Below are positions 15,966 to 24,293 of a DNA stretch of 64,000 nucleotides, piece after piece. The DNA is taken from the NCBI GenBank assembly GCA_040221415.1, contig JAVKEN010000001.1:80256-144255 (forward strand), written 5' to 3'. Below the pieces are notes generated by a model. That model had not been told where the DNA came from, ran no database searches, and saw only the letters and a list, made by a program, of their open reading frames with translations. The translations under genes were made by a program, and so were the position numbers. The first letter of the stretch is position 1; each line of letters begins with the position of its first letter. This DNA comes from JAVKEN01 sp040221415 (GTDB lineage Bacteria > Pseudomonadota > Alphaproteobacteria > Rickettsiales > JABSSG01).

Positions 15966-18074
15966 CTATTCAAAAGTAACAAATTTTTTTAGAATTTTTT
16001 TGGTTCCAAAATTATCAAAATTAACTTCAAGAGCATCTCCATAATTGTTTAGTATAAACCCACTTCCAAATTTTGGGTGAAATACCTTATAACTACTAGA
16101 ACTTTCTTTTGTAATACTATTAAATTTTGTTTCAAAAAATCTGTGTTCTTCCTTAAATTGCATCCCTGGGTCATCTTCATAATCTAGTTCTTCAATAAAC
16201 CTAGATGGAATAGAGTTTATATACTGATTGTACATTCTGCGAGAGCCTGAATATAAAATAAATAAATTGTTTTTTGCTCTTGTGATCCCTACATATGCTA
16301 GCCGTCGCTCTTCTTCAAGTCCTAAATTGCCCGATTCTTCAATTGTTTTTGAATGTGGAAACACACCTTCTTCCCACCCAGGTAGAAATACAGTATCAAA
16401 CTCCAAACCTTTTGCCGCATGAAGCGTCATAACATTTACTGAATTATTATAATCTAAAGAATCGGCATCTGTTACTAAAGAAACGTGCTCCAGAAACTCT
16501 TGTAAATTTAAATACTCAGATAAGGCAACCTTAAACTCCTCCAAATTTTCCTTTCTAGACTCAGATTCTGGCGAATTATCTTGCTTGAGCATGTTATAAT
16601 ACCCTGACGTTTCTAAAACTAATTGCAAAATATCTGGTAAGGTTTGAGTAAGACTTTGTGTTTTCCATAAAGAGAGATTACTTATTAAGTTTCTCAGCTC
16701 TTTTTCTAATTTTGATGAAAAACCACCCATCTCAATCATTTGTTTCGTTGATTCTGTAAGCGAGAGATTGTGTTTAGATGCATATTGTTTTATTTTCTCA
16801 ATCGTTGCTTTTCCAATTCCTCGTTTTGGCTTATTTATTATCCTTTCATATGATAAATCATCTTGTGGTTTTGTTATTAACTTAAGATAAGCCAGAGCAT
16901 CTTTTACTTCTGCTCGCTCATAAAATTTCATTCCTCCAATAATTTTATAAGGAATGGAATCTGAGATTAGAGCTTCTTCAATAATTCTTGTTTGAAAAGA
17001 TGCTCTAACTAAAACAGCAACATCAGAAAAAGAGATTTTACTAGTGCTTACTAGTTTGTATATTTGAGATGTAATAAACCCAGCCTCTTCTTTGTCGTTC
17101 CAACATGACTTTATGGTTACTTTGTTTGAGGCTTCTGCAGAAGTCCACAGAGTTTTATTATAACGAGATGCGTTGTTAGAAATTAGATTAGACGCAATCA
17201 TTAGAATATCTTTATTTGATCTATAGTTTTGTTCAAGTTTAATAATTCTGGCTTCCTGAAAATCATCGCTGAACCTCAAAATATTTTGTATTTTTGCTCC
17301 TCTCCATCCATAAATAGATTGATCATCATCACCCACGCAGCAAATTTTACTTTTCATAGAAATCATTCGTAACCACATATATTGAGCAGCATTGGTATCT
17401 TGATACTCGTCTACAAATATAAATTTAAAATTATTCTGATATTTTTCTAAGATTGATGGGTGTTTTTTGAATAATATAATATTGTATAAAGTTAGATCGC
17501 CAAAATCAACTGCATCCATTTTTCTTAGTCTTTCTTGATAGCAAAAATAAATCTTTTTTGAATAAACGTGGGCATTACTTTTCAAGTCACTGTTTGTCAC
17601 TTCGGCTGGCATGATCGCATCATCTTTCCATGATTGGATGATAGCCAATGCAACTTTAGGGTTTATATCTTCTTTGCTTATGCCCAGTTCTTCGCATGCT
17701 AATTTTATTGCTCTTAGTTGGTCGTCGGAGTCGAGAATTGTAAAATTTTGAGACAAACCCAAAGACTCTGCGTTTATTCGTAGTATTTTTGCAGCAACAG
17801 AATGAAACGTCCCTATCCAATTAGGGGTAAATCCGATATTGTTTTGTATTCTAACTTTCATTTCTGAAGCAGCTTTATTTGTAAAGGTGACTGCTAAAAC
17901 GTTGTCGGGAGGAAGGATGTTTTCTTGAATGATATAAGATATCTTGCTTACAATCACGCTAGTTTTTCCTGTGCCGGCTCCAGCTAATACTAACAAAGGC
18001 CCGGATATATATTTTACAGCTTCAAGCTGTTTTGAGTTGAGTACAGATAAATATTTAGGCAATAAACTATTCAT
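15966..18074 (-). CDS. uvrD: UvrD/PcrA-type ATP-dependent DNA helicase
   Basis: Superfamily 1A 3'-5' helicase for nucleotide excision repair and removal of blocks from DNA. Walker A is AGAGTGKT (about residue 32), motif Ia AVTFTNKAASEM, motif II VDEYQDTNA, motif III GDDDQSIYGWRGA, motif IV EQNYRS, motif V VMTLHAAKGLEF and motif VI EERRLAYVGITRA. The last 40 residues (HPKFGSGFI..) resemble the tudor-like C-terminal domain of UvrD/PcrA. At 702 residues it is standard. It overlaps the NDUFS4-like gene upstream by 4 bp; its 3' end is 11 bp from tRNA-Phe. Confidence 0.95.
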   Translation of the reverse strand: MNSLLPKYLSVLNSKQLEAVKYISGPLLVLAGAGTGKTSVIVSKISYIIQENILPPDNVLAVTFTNKAASEMKVRIQNNIGFTPNWIGTFHSVAAKILRINAESLGLSQNFTILDSDDQLRAIKLACEELGISKEDINPKVALAIIQSWKDDAIMPAEVTNSDLKSNAHVYSKKIYFCYQERLRKMDAVDFGDLTLYNIILFKKHPSILEKYQNNFKFIFVDEYQDTNAAQYMWLRMISMKSKICCVGDDDQSIYGWRGAKIQNILRFSDDFQEARIIKLEQNYRSNKDILMIASNLISNNASRYNKTLWTSAEASNKVTIKSCWNDKEEAGFITSQIYKLVSTSKISFSDVAVLVRASFQTRIIEEALISDSIPYKIIGGMKFYERAEVKDALAYLKLITKPQDDLSYERIINKPKRGIGKATIEKIKQYASKHNLSLTESTKQMIEMGGFSSKLEKELRNLISNLSLWKTQSLTQTLPDILQLVLETSGYYNMLKQDNSPESESRKENLEEFKVALSEYLNLQEFLEHVSLVTDADSLDYNNSVNVMTLHAAKGLEFDTVFLPGWEEGVFPHSKTIEESGNLGLEEERRLAYVGITRAKNNLFILYSGSRRMYNQYINSIPSRFIEELDYEDDPGMQFKEEHRFFETKFNSITKESSSSYKVFHPKFGSGFILNNYGDALEVNFDNFGTKKILKKFVTFE

Positions 18075-18352
18075 CTGTTTCGAAAATTTTGTGAATAAGA
18101 TTTTGATTTAAAAATAACAGGTTTTATTTTAATCACTTCATAATAAATTGAATTTTCTTTAGCATATCTAACAGCCTCTTCTCTCGAGTCAAAAGATATT
18201 TTTATCTGATCCTTAGTATTAATGGAGCCGGATGATTCAAGAATAGGGTCTGTTATGTTTTGTTCCTTACGAAACTCAAGATTCCATTTATCTAAGCTGC
18301 CTTTCCCACTTTGTGTGATTCTGTTTTGTTCTTTGTAAATTATTGCTTTCAT
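18071..18352 (-). CDS. Complex I accessory subunit, NDUFS4-like (ETC_C1_NDUFS4 family)
   Basis: Small protein of 93 residues matching the family of mitochondrial NDUFS4 (18 kDa) found in alphaproteobacteria. Visible features are WNLEFRKEQN, the SSGSINTKDQIKISF region, and the SREEAVRYAKENSIYYEVI block near residue 60-78, which is the family's most conserved part. It probably stabilises the NADH dehydrogenase (N) module of respiratory complex I at the membrane. It lies directly upstream of uvrD with a 4 bp overlap and is not next to nuo genes. It diverges from xseB with 70 bp between starts. Confidence 0.82.
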   Translation of the reverse strand: MKAIIYKEQNRITQSGKGSLDKWNLEFRKEQNITDPILESSGSINTKDQIKISFDSREEAVRYAKENSIYYEVIKIKPVIFKSKSYSQNFRNR

Positions 18353-18366
18353 TTGTGAAATTTTTC

Positions 18367-18394
18367 TTCAAATCATTACAGAAGAGGATATACT
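18367..18394 (+). promoter_or_regulatory. Predicted promoter of xseB
   Basis: TTCAAA (18367-18372), 16 bp spacer, then TATACT (18389-18394), in the gap between the divergent NDUFS4-like gene and xseB. The -10 element is good; the -35 matches four of six positions. Confidence 0.4.
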
Positions 18395-18422
18395 TATAAA
18401 TAAATTTATTCAATTATTAGGA

Positions 18423-18665
18423 ATGGAAAACGATAAAAATATAGATAATTTATCATTTGAAGAAGCATTAAAACAATTGCAAGAAATTGTTAGAGAAATT
18501 GAGTCAGGACAAGACTCTCTTGATAAGATAGTGGCTCATTATGAGCGGGGAAACAAACTTAAGAAATATTGTGAAAGTAAACTTAAAGAAGCGAAGCTAA
18601 AAATAGAAAAGATAGTTTCTAAAAATGGAGAAATAACCTCAGAATCTATGAACTCTATTGATTAG
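18423..18665 (+). CDS. xseB: Exodeoxyribonuclease VII small subunit
   Basis: Small subunit of the single-strand-specific nuclease. The 80-residue protein has the complete family pattern: LSFEEALKQLQEIVREIESGQ, then SLDKIVAHYERGNKLKKYCE and an LKEAKLKIEKI tail (motifs cited in parts: SFEEALKQL, HYERGNKL). It is coiled and highly charged. xseA is not in the window. The last codons overlap the convergent glycosyltransferase gene by 11 bp. Confidence 0.93.
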   Translation: MENDKNIDNLSFEEALKQLQEIVREIESGQDSLDKIVAHYERGNKLKKYCESKLKEAKLKIEKIVSKNGEITSESMNSID

Positions 18666-19815
18666 TTTCAATGATATCTTGGTATAAGTCTAAGGTTTTT
18701 CTATACATTTGCTTTAAAGAGAAATTTTTCTGAATATGGTTTCTTGCTGAAACCCCAAACTTTTCTCTTTCTTGATCTTCCATAGAGCAGACTAAGTCAA
18801 TTTTATTTGTTAAGTCTTCTGGGTCGTTCACTTTAAATAGAAATCCAGTTTTTTTGTCTTTTATGGTCTCTTTTGATCCTCCTATATTAGAAGCGATAAC
18901 TATCTTTTGCATTGCTTGTCCCTCTGTAGCAACTCTACCAAAAGCTTCCGGCTCTCTAGATGCAGACACAATAATATCGGACAGTTTATAGATTGCAGCC
19001 ATATCTTTAACATTGCCAGCAAAAGTTACGGAGTGTGATAAATTATTTTTCTCAATAAGATTAATTAAATGCAAGTGATATTTTGGTTTTTTGGAATAAT
19101 CTCCAACAAACATGCAGTGAAAATTCTTTGATTTGATTTTAGAAAGAGCTTGAATCAAAACATCTTGACCTTTCCACGAAGATATTCTTCCAGGCATGCA
19201 AATCATAGTTTTATCTTCGGGGATATTTAATTCACTTGAGACAGTGTTCAGTCTTTGGAAGGATACTTTCTTTGGGTTGAAATAATCAAGATCTACCCCC
19301 CTGTGAATTACCTTTATATGATCAACTGGCACTCCATATTTTTCAATGATATGCTCTTTAATAAATTCTGAAACAGCCACCACGACAAATCCTCTTGTCA
19401 TTACAGAGTTATACCATTTCTTGAAAAGGTTTGAGAATTTATAAAACCCGTGAAAGGTGGTAACAAAGGGTGTATTTGTCTTCTTGCAAGCAAAATAAGC
19501 ACTCCAAGCAGGCGCCCTTGACCTGGCGTGCACAATATCAACATTGTATTTGGAAATGATTTTTTTAATTCTTTTAATATTGCGAAACATTGATATTGGA
19601 TTCTTGCTTTTTAGAGGTAGGTTAATGTGGTGACCACCTTGATTCTTAATTGAGCTCACCAAAACTCCTCCAGAAGAAGCTACTAAAGATTTATAATTCT
19701 GATTAACAAGTTCTTTGGATAGGTCAACTGTGCCACGCTCTACCCCACCAGTGTATAATTCTGGCAACACTTGCAAAACCGTGCCTTTGTGATATTTTTT
19801 AGTGTTTGATACCAT
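18655..19815 (-). CDS. Family 4 glycosyltransferase
   Basis: GT-B fold enzyme that transfers a sugar from a nucleotide donor, probably to an envelope glycan. N-terminal acceptor domain: LPELYTGGVERGTVDLSKEL and VDIVHARSRAPAWSA (in parts: TGGVERG, VHARSRAP). C-terminal donor domain: MPGRISSWKGQDVLI, then SREPEAFGRVATEGQAM, where the EX7E motif contacts the donor. The overall look is of lipopolysaccharide core-type GT4 enzymes in alphaproteobacteria, but acceptor and sugar cannot be read from sequence. Length 386 residues. Its start is only 11 bp from that of the divergent hydrolase. Confidence 0.85.
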   Translation of the reverse strand: MVSNTKKYHKGTVLQVLPELYTGGVERGTVDLSKELVNQNYKSLVASSGGVLVSSIKNQGGHHINLPLKSKNPISMFRNIKRIKKIISKYNVDIVHARSRAPAWSAYFACKKTNTPFVTTFHGFYKFSNLFKKWYNSVMTRGFVVVAVSEFIKEHIIEKYGVPVDHIKVIHRGVDLDYFNPKKVSFQRLNTVSSELNIPEDKTMICMPGRISSWKGQDVLIQALSKIKSKNFHCMFVGDYSKKPKYHLHLINLIEKNNLSHSVTFAGNVKDMAAIYKLSDIIVSASREPEAFGRVATEGQAMQKIVIASNIGGSKETIKDKKTGFLFKVNDPEDLTNKIDLVCSMEDQEREKFGVSARNHIQKNFSLKQMYRKTLDLYQDIIETNQ

Positions 19816-19826
19816 TGAGTTTTCGA

Positions 19827-20612
19827 ATGTCAGAACAATTTAAAAAATTACCAAATAAAACGTCCTTTCTAGCTTACAAACAGTTCTTGTGCAAGTCAAA
19901 CATCAATGTAGTGTTTCTGGGTGGATATGCTTCTGATATGGAAGGAAAAAAAGCTACTTATTTAGAAGAATTATGCAGAAAATTAAAAATAAATTTTTTA
20001 AGATTCGATTATTTTGCACATGGGATGTCACCCGGAGAGATGGATAAAGGTAATATTAGTATTTGGCTTCAGAACTCAATTGATATGTTTGAAATGCTGT
20101 CAAAGGGTAATAAGAACATCCTTATTGGTTCGAGCATGGGCGGATGGCTTTCTCTGCTTGTAGCTTTAAAAAAGAAACAGTTAGTTAATGCAATAATTCA
20201 AATTGCGCCGGCAGTTGATTTCACCCAAGAGTTAATATGGAATAATTTAAATGCATCTCAAAAGAATGAAATGAAAAAGAATGGACATATTTGTATAACT
20301 AAAACCCCTGAGTACGAACAAAAATTTTCTTATGATTTGGTAGCTGATGGTTTGCAGCATTTATTATTCAGCAAAGAGAAAATTGACATTTCATGTCCGG
20401 TTCACATTCTTCATGGATTAAAAGATGAGGTAGTACCATACGAAATTTCTCTTAAGTTGATGAATCGTTTGATATCCAAAGAGGTAATACTACATATTCT
20501 TAAAGACTCTGGACACAGAATGTCTGAGGTAAAGGATTTAGAAATTCTTGGACAGTCTCTAAGAATACTTGTTCAAAACCTACAACTTCAGAATAAACCT
20601 TCTGATTGCTAG
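19827..20612 (+). CDS. Alpha/beta hydrolase, ABHD10-like
   Basis: Serine hydrolase of 261 residues. The oxyanion region is FLGGYASDMEGKKA, followed by RFDYFAHGMSPG; the nucleophile elbow is GSSMGGW at about residue 99, the acid is in HGLKDEVVPYE and the catalytic His in DSGHRMS. The SDMEGxKA and RFDYxxHGxSxG pattern is that of mitochondrial ABHD10 and its alphaproteobacterial relatives, which hydrolyse acyl esters/thioesters. The ATG at 19827 is chosen; an upstream TTG at 19806 would overlap the divergent glycosyltransferase start. Its 3' end overlaps convergent dsbB by 33 bp. Confidence 0.82.
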   Translation: MSEQFKKLPNKTSFLAYKQFLCKSNINVVFLGGYASDMEGKKATYLEELCRKLKINFLRFDYFAHGMSPGEMDKGNISIWLQNSIDMFEMLSKGNKNILIGSSMGGWLSLLVALKKKQLVNAIIQIAPAVDFTQELIWNNLNASQKNEMKKNGHICITKTPEYEQKFSYDLVADGLQHLLFSKEKIDISCPVHILHGLKDEVVPYEISLKLMNRLISKEVILHILKDSGHRMSEVKDLEILGQSLRILVQNLQLQNKPSDC

Positions 20613-21098
20613 GTAGCACATCACAAAAGAAAAGATTAGATTCATAGACGCTGCAGAAAGACCTAAAACTCTAAATTGTACATCGCTACATTTTGGCATA
20701 CCGTTACCTAATGAGTTTTGTATAGCTTTTTTCAATTCGTCTAATGAAGAAAAAGCTTCTTTAATTCCTATGCTACAAGAGCTAGGCTCGCTAATAAACC
20801 CTTGCTCTATACCAACGTGGTAAATTGAAATCATTCCACCCGATAAGAAACTTAAAATAATAATAAGCTGGAGCCATTTTGCTAGTTTTAAACCCTTAGA
20901 GGCGAACTTCCATAATATAAGAGAAGCAATTAAAACTAAGTAGTATGGAATTCTTTCTAGAATGCACAAGAAGCAAGGTTTATAGCCAAAACCATATTCG
21001 GCTACATATGCAAGAATAATAGCCAATACTGAAGTTAATAGAAAGAACGCGGGGCTGTTTGATAGCGAAAGCACTTTACTGTTTGATAATTTTTTCAT
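20580..21098 (-). CDS. dsbB: Disulfide bond formation protein DsbB
   Basis: Inner-membrane quinone reductase that reoxidises DsbA. Four membrane helices are evident (about 16-32, 44-62, 72-92, 142-165). The first periplasmic loop bears the CXXC pair in GYKPCFLCILERIPYY, and the second has cysteines in SSCSIG and PKCSD, spaced as in the DsbB family. At 172 residues it is normal. It is divergent from lysK with 36 bp between start codons. dsbA is not in the window. Confidence 0.9.
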   Translation of the reverse strand: MKKLSNSKVLSLSNSPAFFLLTSVLAIILAYVAEYGFGYKPCFLCILERIPYYLVLIASLILWKFASKGLKLAKWLQLIIILSFLSGGMISIYHVGIEQGFISEPSSCSIGIKEAFSSLDELKKAIQNSLGNGMPKCSDVQFRVLGLSAASMNLIFSFVMCYLAIRRFILKL

Positions 21099-21134
21099 TT
21101 GTTATATCCTTTGCGCGTTAATTACGAATAAATT

Positions 21135-22718
21135 ATGACAGAAATTAAAGATATTTTGCAAGAATCAAATGTTTGGGCTGTGCAATGCGCAAAAAAGTTA
21201 GCACATAGATTTCAACATAACCCGCCAAAAAAGGGTTATGTGCTTTTTGAAACTGGTTATGGTCCCTCGGGGTTTCCTCATATTGGAACTTTTGGGGAGG
21301 TTGTGCGAACTAAATTTGTGCAAAGCATCTTTGAAAGAATTAGCAATATACCTACAAAGCTGTTTGTTGTTTCGGATGATTACGACGGTTTAAGGAAAAT
21401 ACCGGATAATTTCCCACACAAAGAAATGCTTATAGCGAATATAGATAAGCCTTTAACATCCATACCAGATCCTTTTAGTACGCACGGTTCGTTTGGAGAC
21501 CATATGAATTCAACTTTAAGAAGTTTTTTGGATAAGTTTGGTTTTGAATACGAATTTAAAAGTGCAACTGAGTTGTACAAGAATGGATTTTATGATGAAG
21601 CTCTTTTGAATGCTTTGAAGAGCTACGATAAAATTATGCAAATAATGCTTCCCACTCTTGGTGAAGAGCGTAGAAAAACATATAGTCCGTTTTTGCCTAT
21701 ATGCAAAGAAACTGGAAAAGTTCTTTATGTGAAAACTGAGGTTCATGAGATTAACAAGGGAGAAATTTCATACACAGACCCAAGAACAGAAGAGTTAGTA
21801 ATAACAAAAGTTACGGGAGGCAGGTGTAAGTTGCAATGGAAGCCTGATTTTGGAATGAGGTGGGCGGCTCTAGATGTTGATTTTGAAATGTATGGAAAAG
21901 ATCATTTGGCAAACGGGCCTATTTATTCAAAAATATGTAAGTCAATTGGTGGCAAACCACCTGAGCAATTCGTATTTGAATTGTTTCTTGATAAAAATGG
22001 TCAAAAGATTTCAAAATCAAAAGGGAATGAGGAGGTTACTGTAGAAAAGTGGTTAAATTACGCCCCTATAGAAACTCTGTCTCTTTATATGTTTGTTAAT
22101 CCTCAGAGAGCTAAAAAACTATATTTTGAGGCTGTGCCAAAAACAGTAGATGAATACTTGAATTGGATATCAGAATTTCATGATGGAGATAAGAATAAAC
22201 AAAAGAACAATCCAGTTTGTTATGTACATAATTTTGATGTGCCAAAAATAAACACTTATGGTCTAAGCTACAGCTTATTGCTTAATATAGCATCTGCATG
22301 TAATGCCTCTAACAAAGAGATTCTTTGGGGGTTTATCAAAAGGTATGCTCCTGAGGCTACCTCAGATTCCAACTCATTCTTAGAGTCTTTGGTGATATTT
22401 GCTGTAAATTACTACACAGATTTTGTCAAAAATAACAAAAACTATAAAATCCCTGATAATAATGAAGTCAAATTGTTAAATGACATTAAGTTAAAATTAA
22501 AGTCTAATATTGGACGTAATTTGGACTCCTCTGAATTGCAGAAGCTTTTTTATGAAGTGGGTAGAGAAAATGAAGTTGATAATATGAGAGATTACTTTCA
22601 ATCTTTATATAAAATTTTATTGGGACAAGATCAAGGCCCTAGAATTGGATCGTTTGTAGCTTTATATGGAATTGAGGGAACAATAAAGCTAATCGATCAA
22701 TCATTAAATAAATTATAA
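21135..22718 (+). CDS. lysK: Lysyl-tRNA synthetase, class I
   Basis: Charges tRNA-Lys. This is the class I enzyme, typical of archaea and alphaproteobacteria and not homologous to LysS. The HIGH-type motif is SGFPHIGTFGE (about residue 45) and the KMSKS-type motif is KISKSKG (about residue 295). The GGRCKLQWKPDFGMRW segment is a class I LysRS hallmark. At 527 residues it is full length. eno follows after 2 bp and ftsB after eno, so the three are likely one operon. Confidence 0.95.
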   Translation: MTEIKDILQESNVWAVQCAKKLAHRFQHNPPKKGYVLFETGYGPSGFPHIGTFGEVVRTKFVQSIFERISNIPTKLFVVSDDYDGLRKIPDNFPHKEMLIANIDKPLTSIPDPFSTHGSFGDHMNSTLRSFLDKFGFEYEFKSATELYKNGFYDEALLNALKSYDKIMQIMLPTLGEERRKTYSPFLPICKETGKVLYVKTEVHEINKGEISYTDPRTEELVITKVTGGRCKLQWKPDFGMRWAALDVDFEMYGKDHLANGPIYSKICKSIGGKPPEQFVFELFLDKNGQKISKSKGNEEVTVEKWLNYAPIETLSLYMFVNPQRAKKLYFEAVPKTVDEYLNWISEFHDGDKNKQKNNPVCYVHNFDVPKINTYGLSYSLLLNIASACNASNKEILWGFIKRYAPEATSDSNSFLESLVIFAVNYYTDFVKNNKNYKIPDNNEVKLLNDIKLKLKSNIGRNLDSSELQKLFYEVGRENEVDNMRDYFQSLYKILLGQDQGPRIGSFVALYGIEGTIKLIDQSLNKL

Positions 22719-22720
22719 AA

Positions 22721-23974
22721 ATGAGCAAAATCATAAAAACTTTAGCTAGAGAGGTTTTGGATAGCAGAGGAAACCCTACTGTAGAAGTTGAAGTTACTAC
22801 AAAAGATGGATTTGTTGGAAGAGGAATTTCTCCTAGCGGAGCTTCGGTTGGTTCGAGAGAAGCTGTTGAGCTCAGAGACAATGATCCTTCTAGATTTTGT
22901 GGTAAAGGTGTTACAAAAGCGGTTGATCACGTGAATAAGATTATTGCTCTAAAAATTAATAATTTTGATGTGCATGATCAAAGATTAATTGATCAATCAT
23001 TAATTGATCTTGATGCTACAAAAAATAAATCTTACCTTGGAGCAAATGCTATTTTGGCTGTGTCAATAGCTTGTTTAGATGCAGCGGCAAAATCTAACAA
23101 TAAGATGGTTTGTGAATATCTAAACCCTTCTTCAGCTCAAATGCCAGTTCCTCTGATGAACATCATAAACGGTGGCGCTCATGCAAACAATGGGTTGGAT
23201 ATACAGGAATTTATGATTGTTCCGCATGCGTTGAGTTCTATCAGGGAGGCAATAAGGTGTGGTGCAGAAATATTTCATCATCTCAAGCAGAAGCTTAAAG
23301 ATACGGGTCTGTCTGTTGCTGTAGGTGATGAGGGTGGGTTTGCTCCAGATATTTCTCACACAAGGAAAGTTCTTGATTTAGTTGTCTTGTCTATTGCGGC
23401 TGCTGGCTATGAAGTTGGTAAAGATGTTAGTATCGCCCTTGATGTTGCGGCTTCAGAGTTTTATCGAGAAGGGGTGTATCAATTCAAGAATTCTACAAAA
23501 TACACATATCAAGAGCTAATAGAGTTTTATAAAAGCCTCATTAAAGATTATCCAATAATATCTATTGAGGATGGAATGGACGAGAAAGATGTGAATGGTT
23601 GGCAAGAGTTAACTTCTGCGGCTGGTGGTATACAGCTAGTAGGGGATGATGTGTTTGTTACCAACTTAGAAATATTAAAAGAAGCAGTTAAAAACAAAAT
23701 AGCTAATGCGATTTTAATAAAGCCCAATCAGATTGGCACTATTTCGGAAACTTTAGATGTTATAAAGCTTGCTAAAAAAAATAATTATAACTGTGTGATG
23801 TCACATAGATCAGGAGAAACAGAAGATACGATTATATCGCACCTGGCAGTTGCTACAGGGTGCAAACAAATCAAAACAGGTTCTTTATGCAGAGTAGATA
23901 GAACTGCAAAATATAATGAATTGATGAGAATTGAGGATAGATTAAAAGGAAGATCTTATTACGCTGGATTCTAA
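22721..23974 (+). CDS. eno: Enolase
   Basis: Interconverts 2-phosphoglycerate and phosphoenolpyruvate. The N-terminal AREVLDSRGNPTVEVEV, the loop SGASVGSREAVELRD, catalytic Glu in GDEGGFAP, the metal aspartate and glutamate in SIEDGMDE and VGDDVFVTN, catalytic Lys in ILIKPNQIGT and the signature SHRSGETED are intact. At 417 residues it is full length. Its presence shows that at least lower glycolysis/gluconeogenesis survives, and it fits PpsR control of PEP metabolism. It sits 2 bp after lysK and 4 bp before ftsB. Confidence 0.98.
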   Translation: MSKIIKTLAREVLDSRGNPTVEVEVTTKDGFVGRGISPSGASVGSREAVELRDNDPSRFCGKGVTKAVDHVNKIIALKINNFDVHDQRLIDQSLIDLDATKNKSYLGANAILAVSIACLDAAAKSNNKMVCEYLNPSSAQMPVPLMNIINGGAHANNGLDIQEFMIVPHALSSIREAIRCGAEIFHHLKQKLKDTGLSVAVGDEGGFAPDISHTRKVLDLVVLSIAAAGYEVGKDVSIALDVAASEFYREGVYQFKNSTKYTYQELIEFYKSLIKDYPIISIEDGMDEKDVNGWQELTSAAGGIQLVGDDVFVTNLEILKEAVKNKIANAILIKPNQIGTISETLDVIKLAKKNNYNCVMSHRSGETEDTIISHLAVATGCKQIKTGSLCRVDRTAKYNELMRIEDRLKGRSYYAGF

Positions 23975-23978
23975 TTTT

Positions 23979-24293
23979 ATGCCGCATGGAAAAAGACAAA
24001 TTAACAAAAAGACTTTTGCTACAATTTTTGTAACAATACTAATCATATATTTGATTTATCATATTTTGACAGGGAACAGAGGAGTAATTAGCTTATTTAA
24101 GCTTAATAAAGAAAAGGAAGTTTTACACAGTGAAATATCTCACTTAGAGAAACAAAAGACTTCGTGTGAGAAAGATGTGGGGATGATGAAGTCTTCTCAT
24201 ATCAACAAAGATTTATTGGATGAGCAGGTGAGAAAGAAGCTTGGTTACATCAACAAAAATGAGAAAACTTATTCTATAAAGAAGACTAGTTAA
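23979..24293 (+). CDS. ftsB: Septum formation initiator FtsB/DivIC
   Basis: Bitopic division protein linking FtsQ and FtsL. It has one membrane helix (about residues 14-32, IFVTILIIYLIYHIL), a periplasmic coiled coil with repeated LNKEKEVLHSEISHLEKQK heptads, and the downstream LLDEQVRKKLGYINKNE, the hallmark of the family. At 104 residues it is normal. Enolase followed by ftsB is a widespread order in proteobacteria, supporting the call. Its end overlaps convergent comM by 8 bp. Confidence 0.88.
   Translation: MPHGKRQINKKTFATIFVTILIIYLIYHILTGNRGVISLFKLNKEKEVLHSEISHLEKQKTSCEKDVGMMKSSHINKDLLDEQVRKKLGYINKNEKTYSIKKTS

Noticed and set aside
22924..22945. CACGTG in eno as another parS
   Set aside because: Only the central hexamer matches; both arms differ from the consensus.
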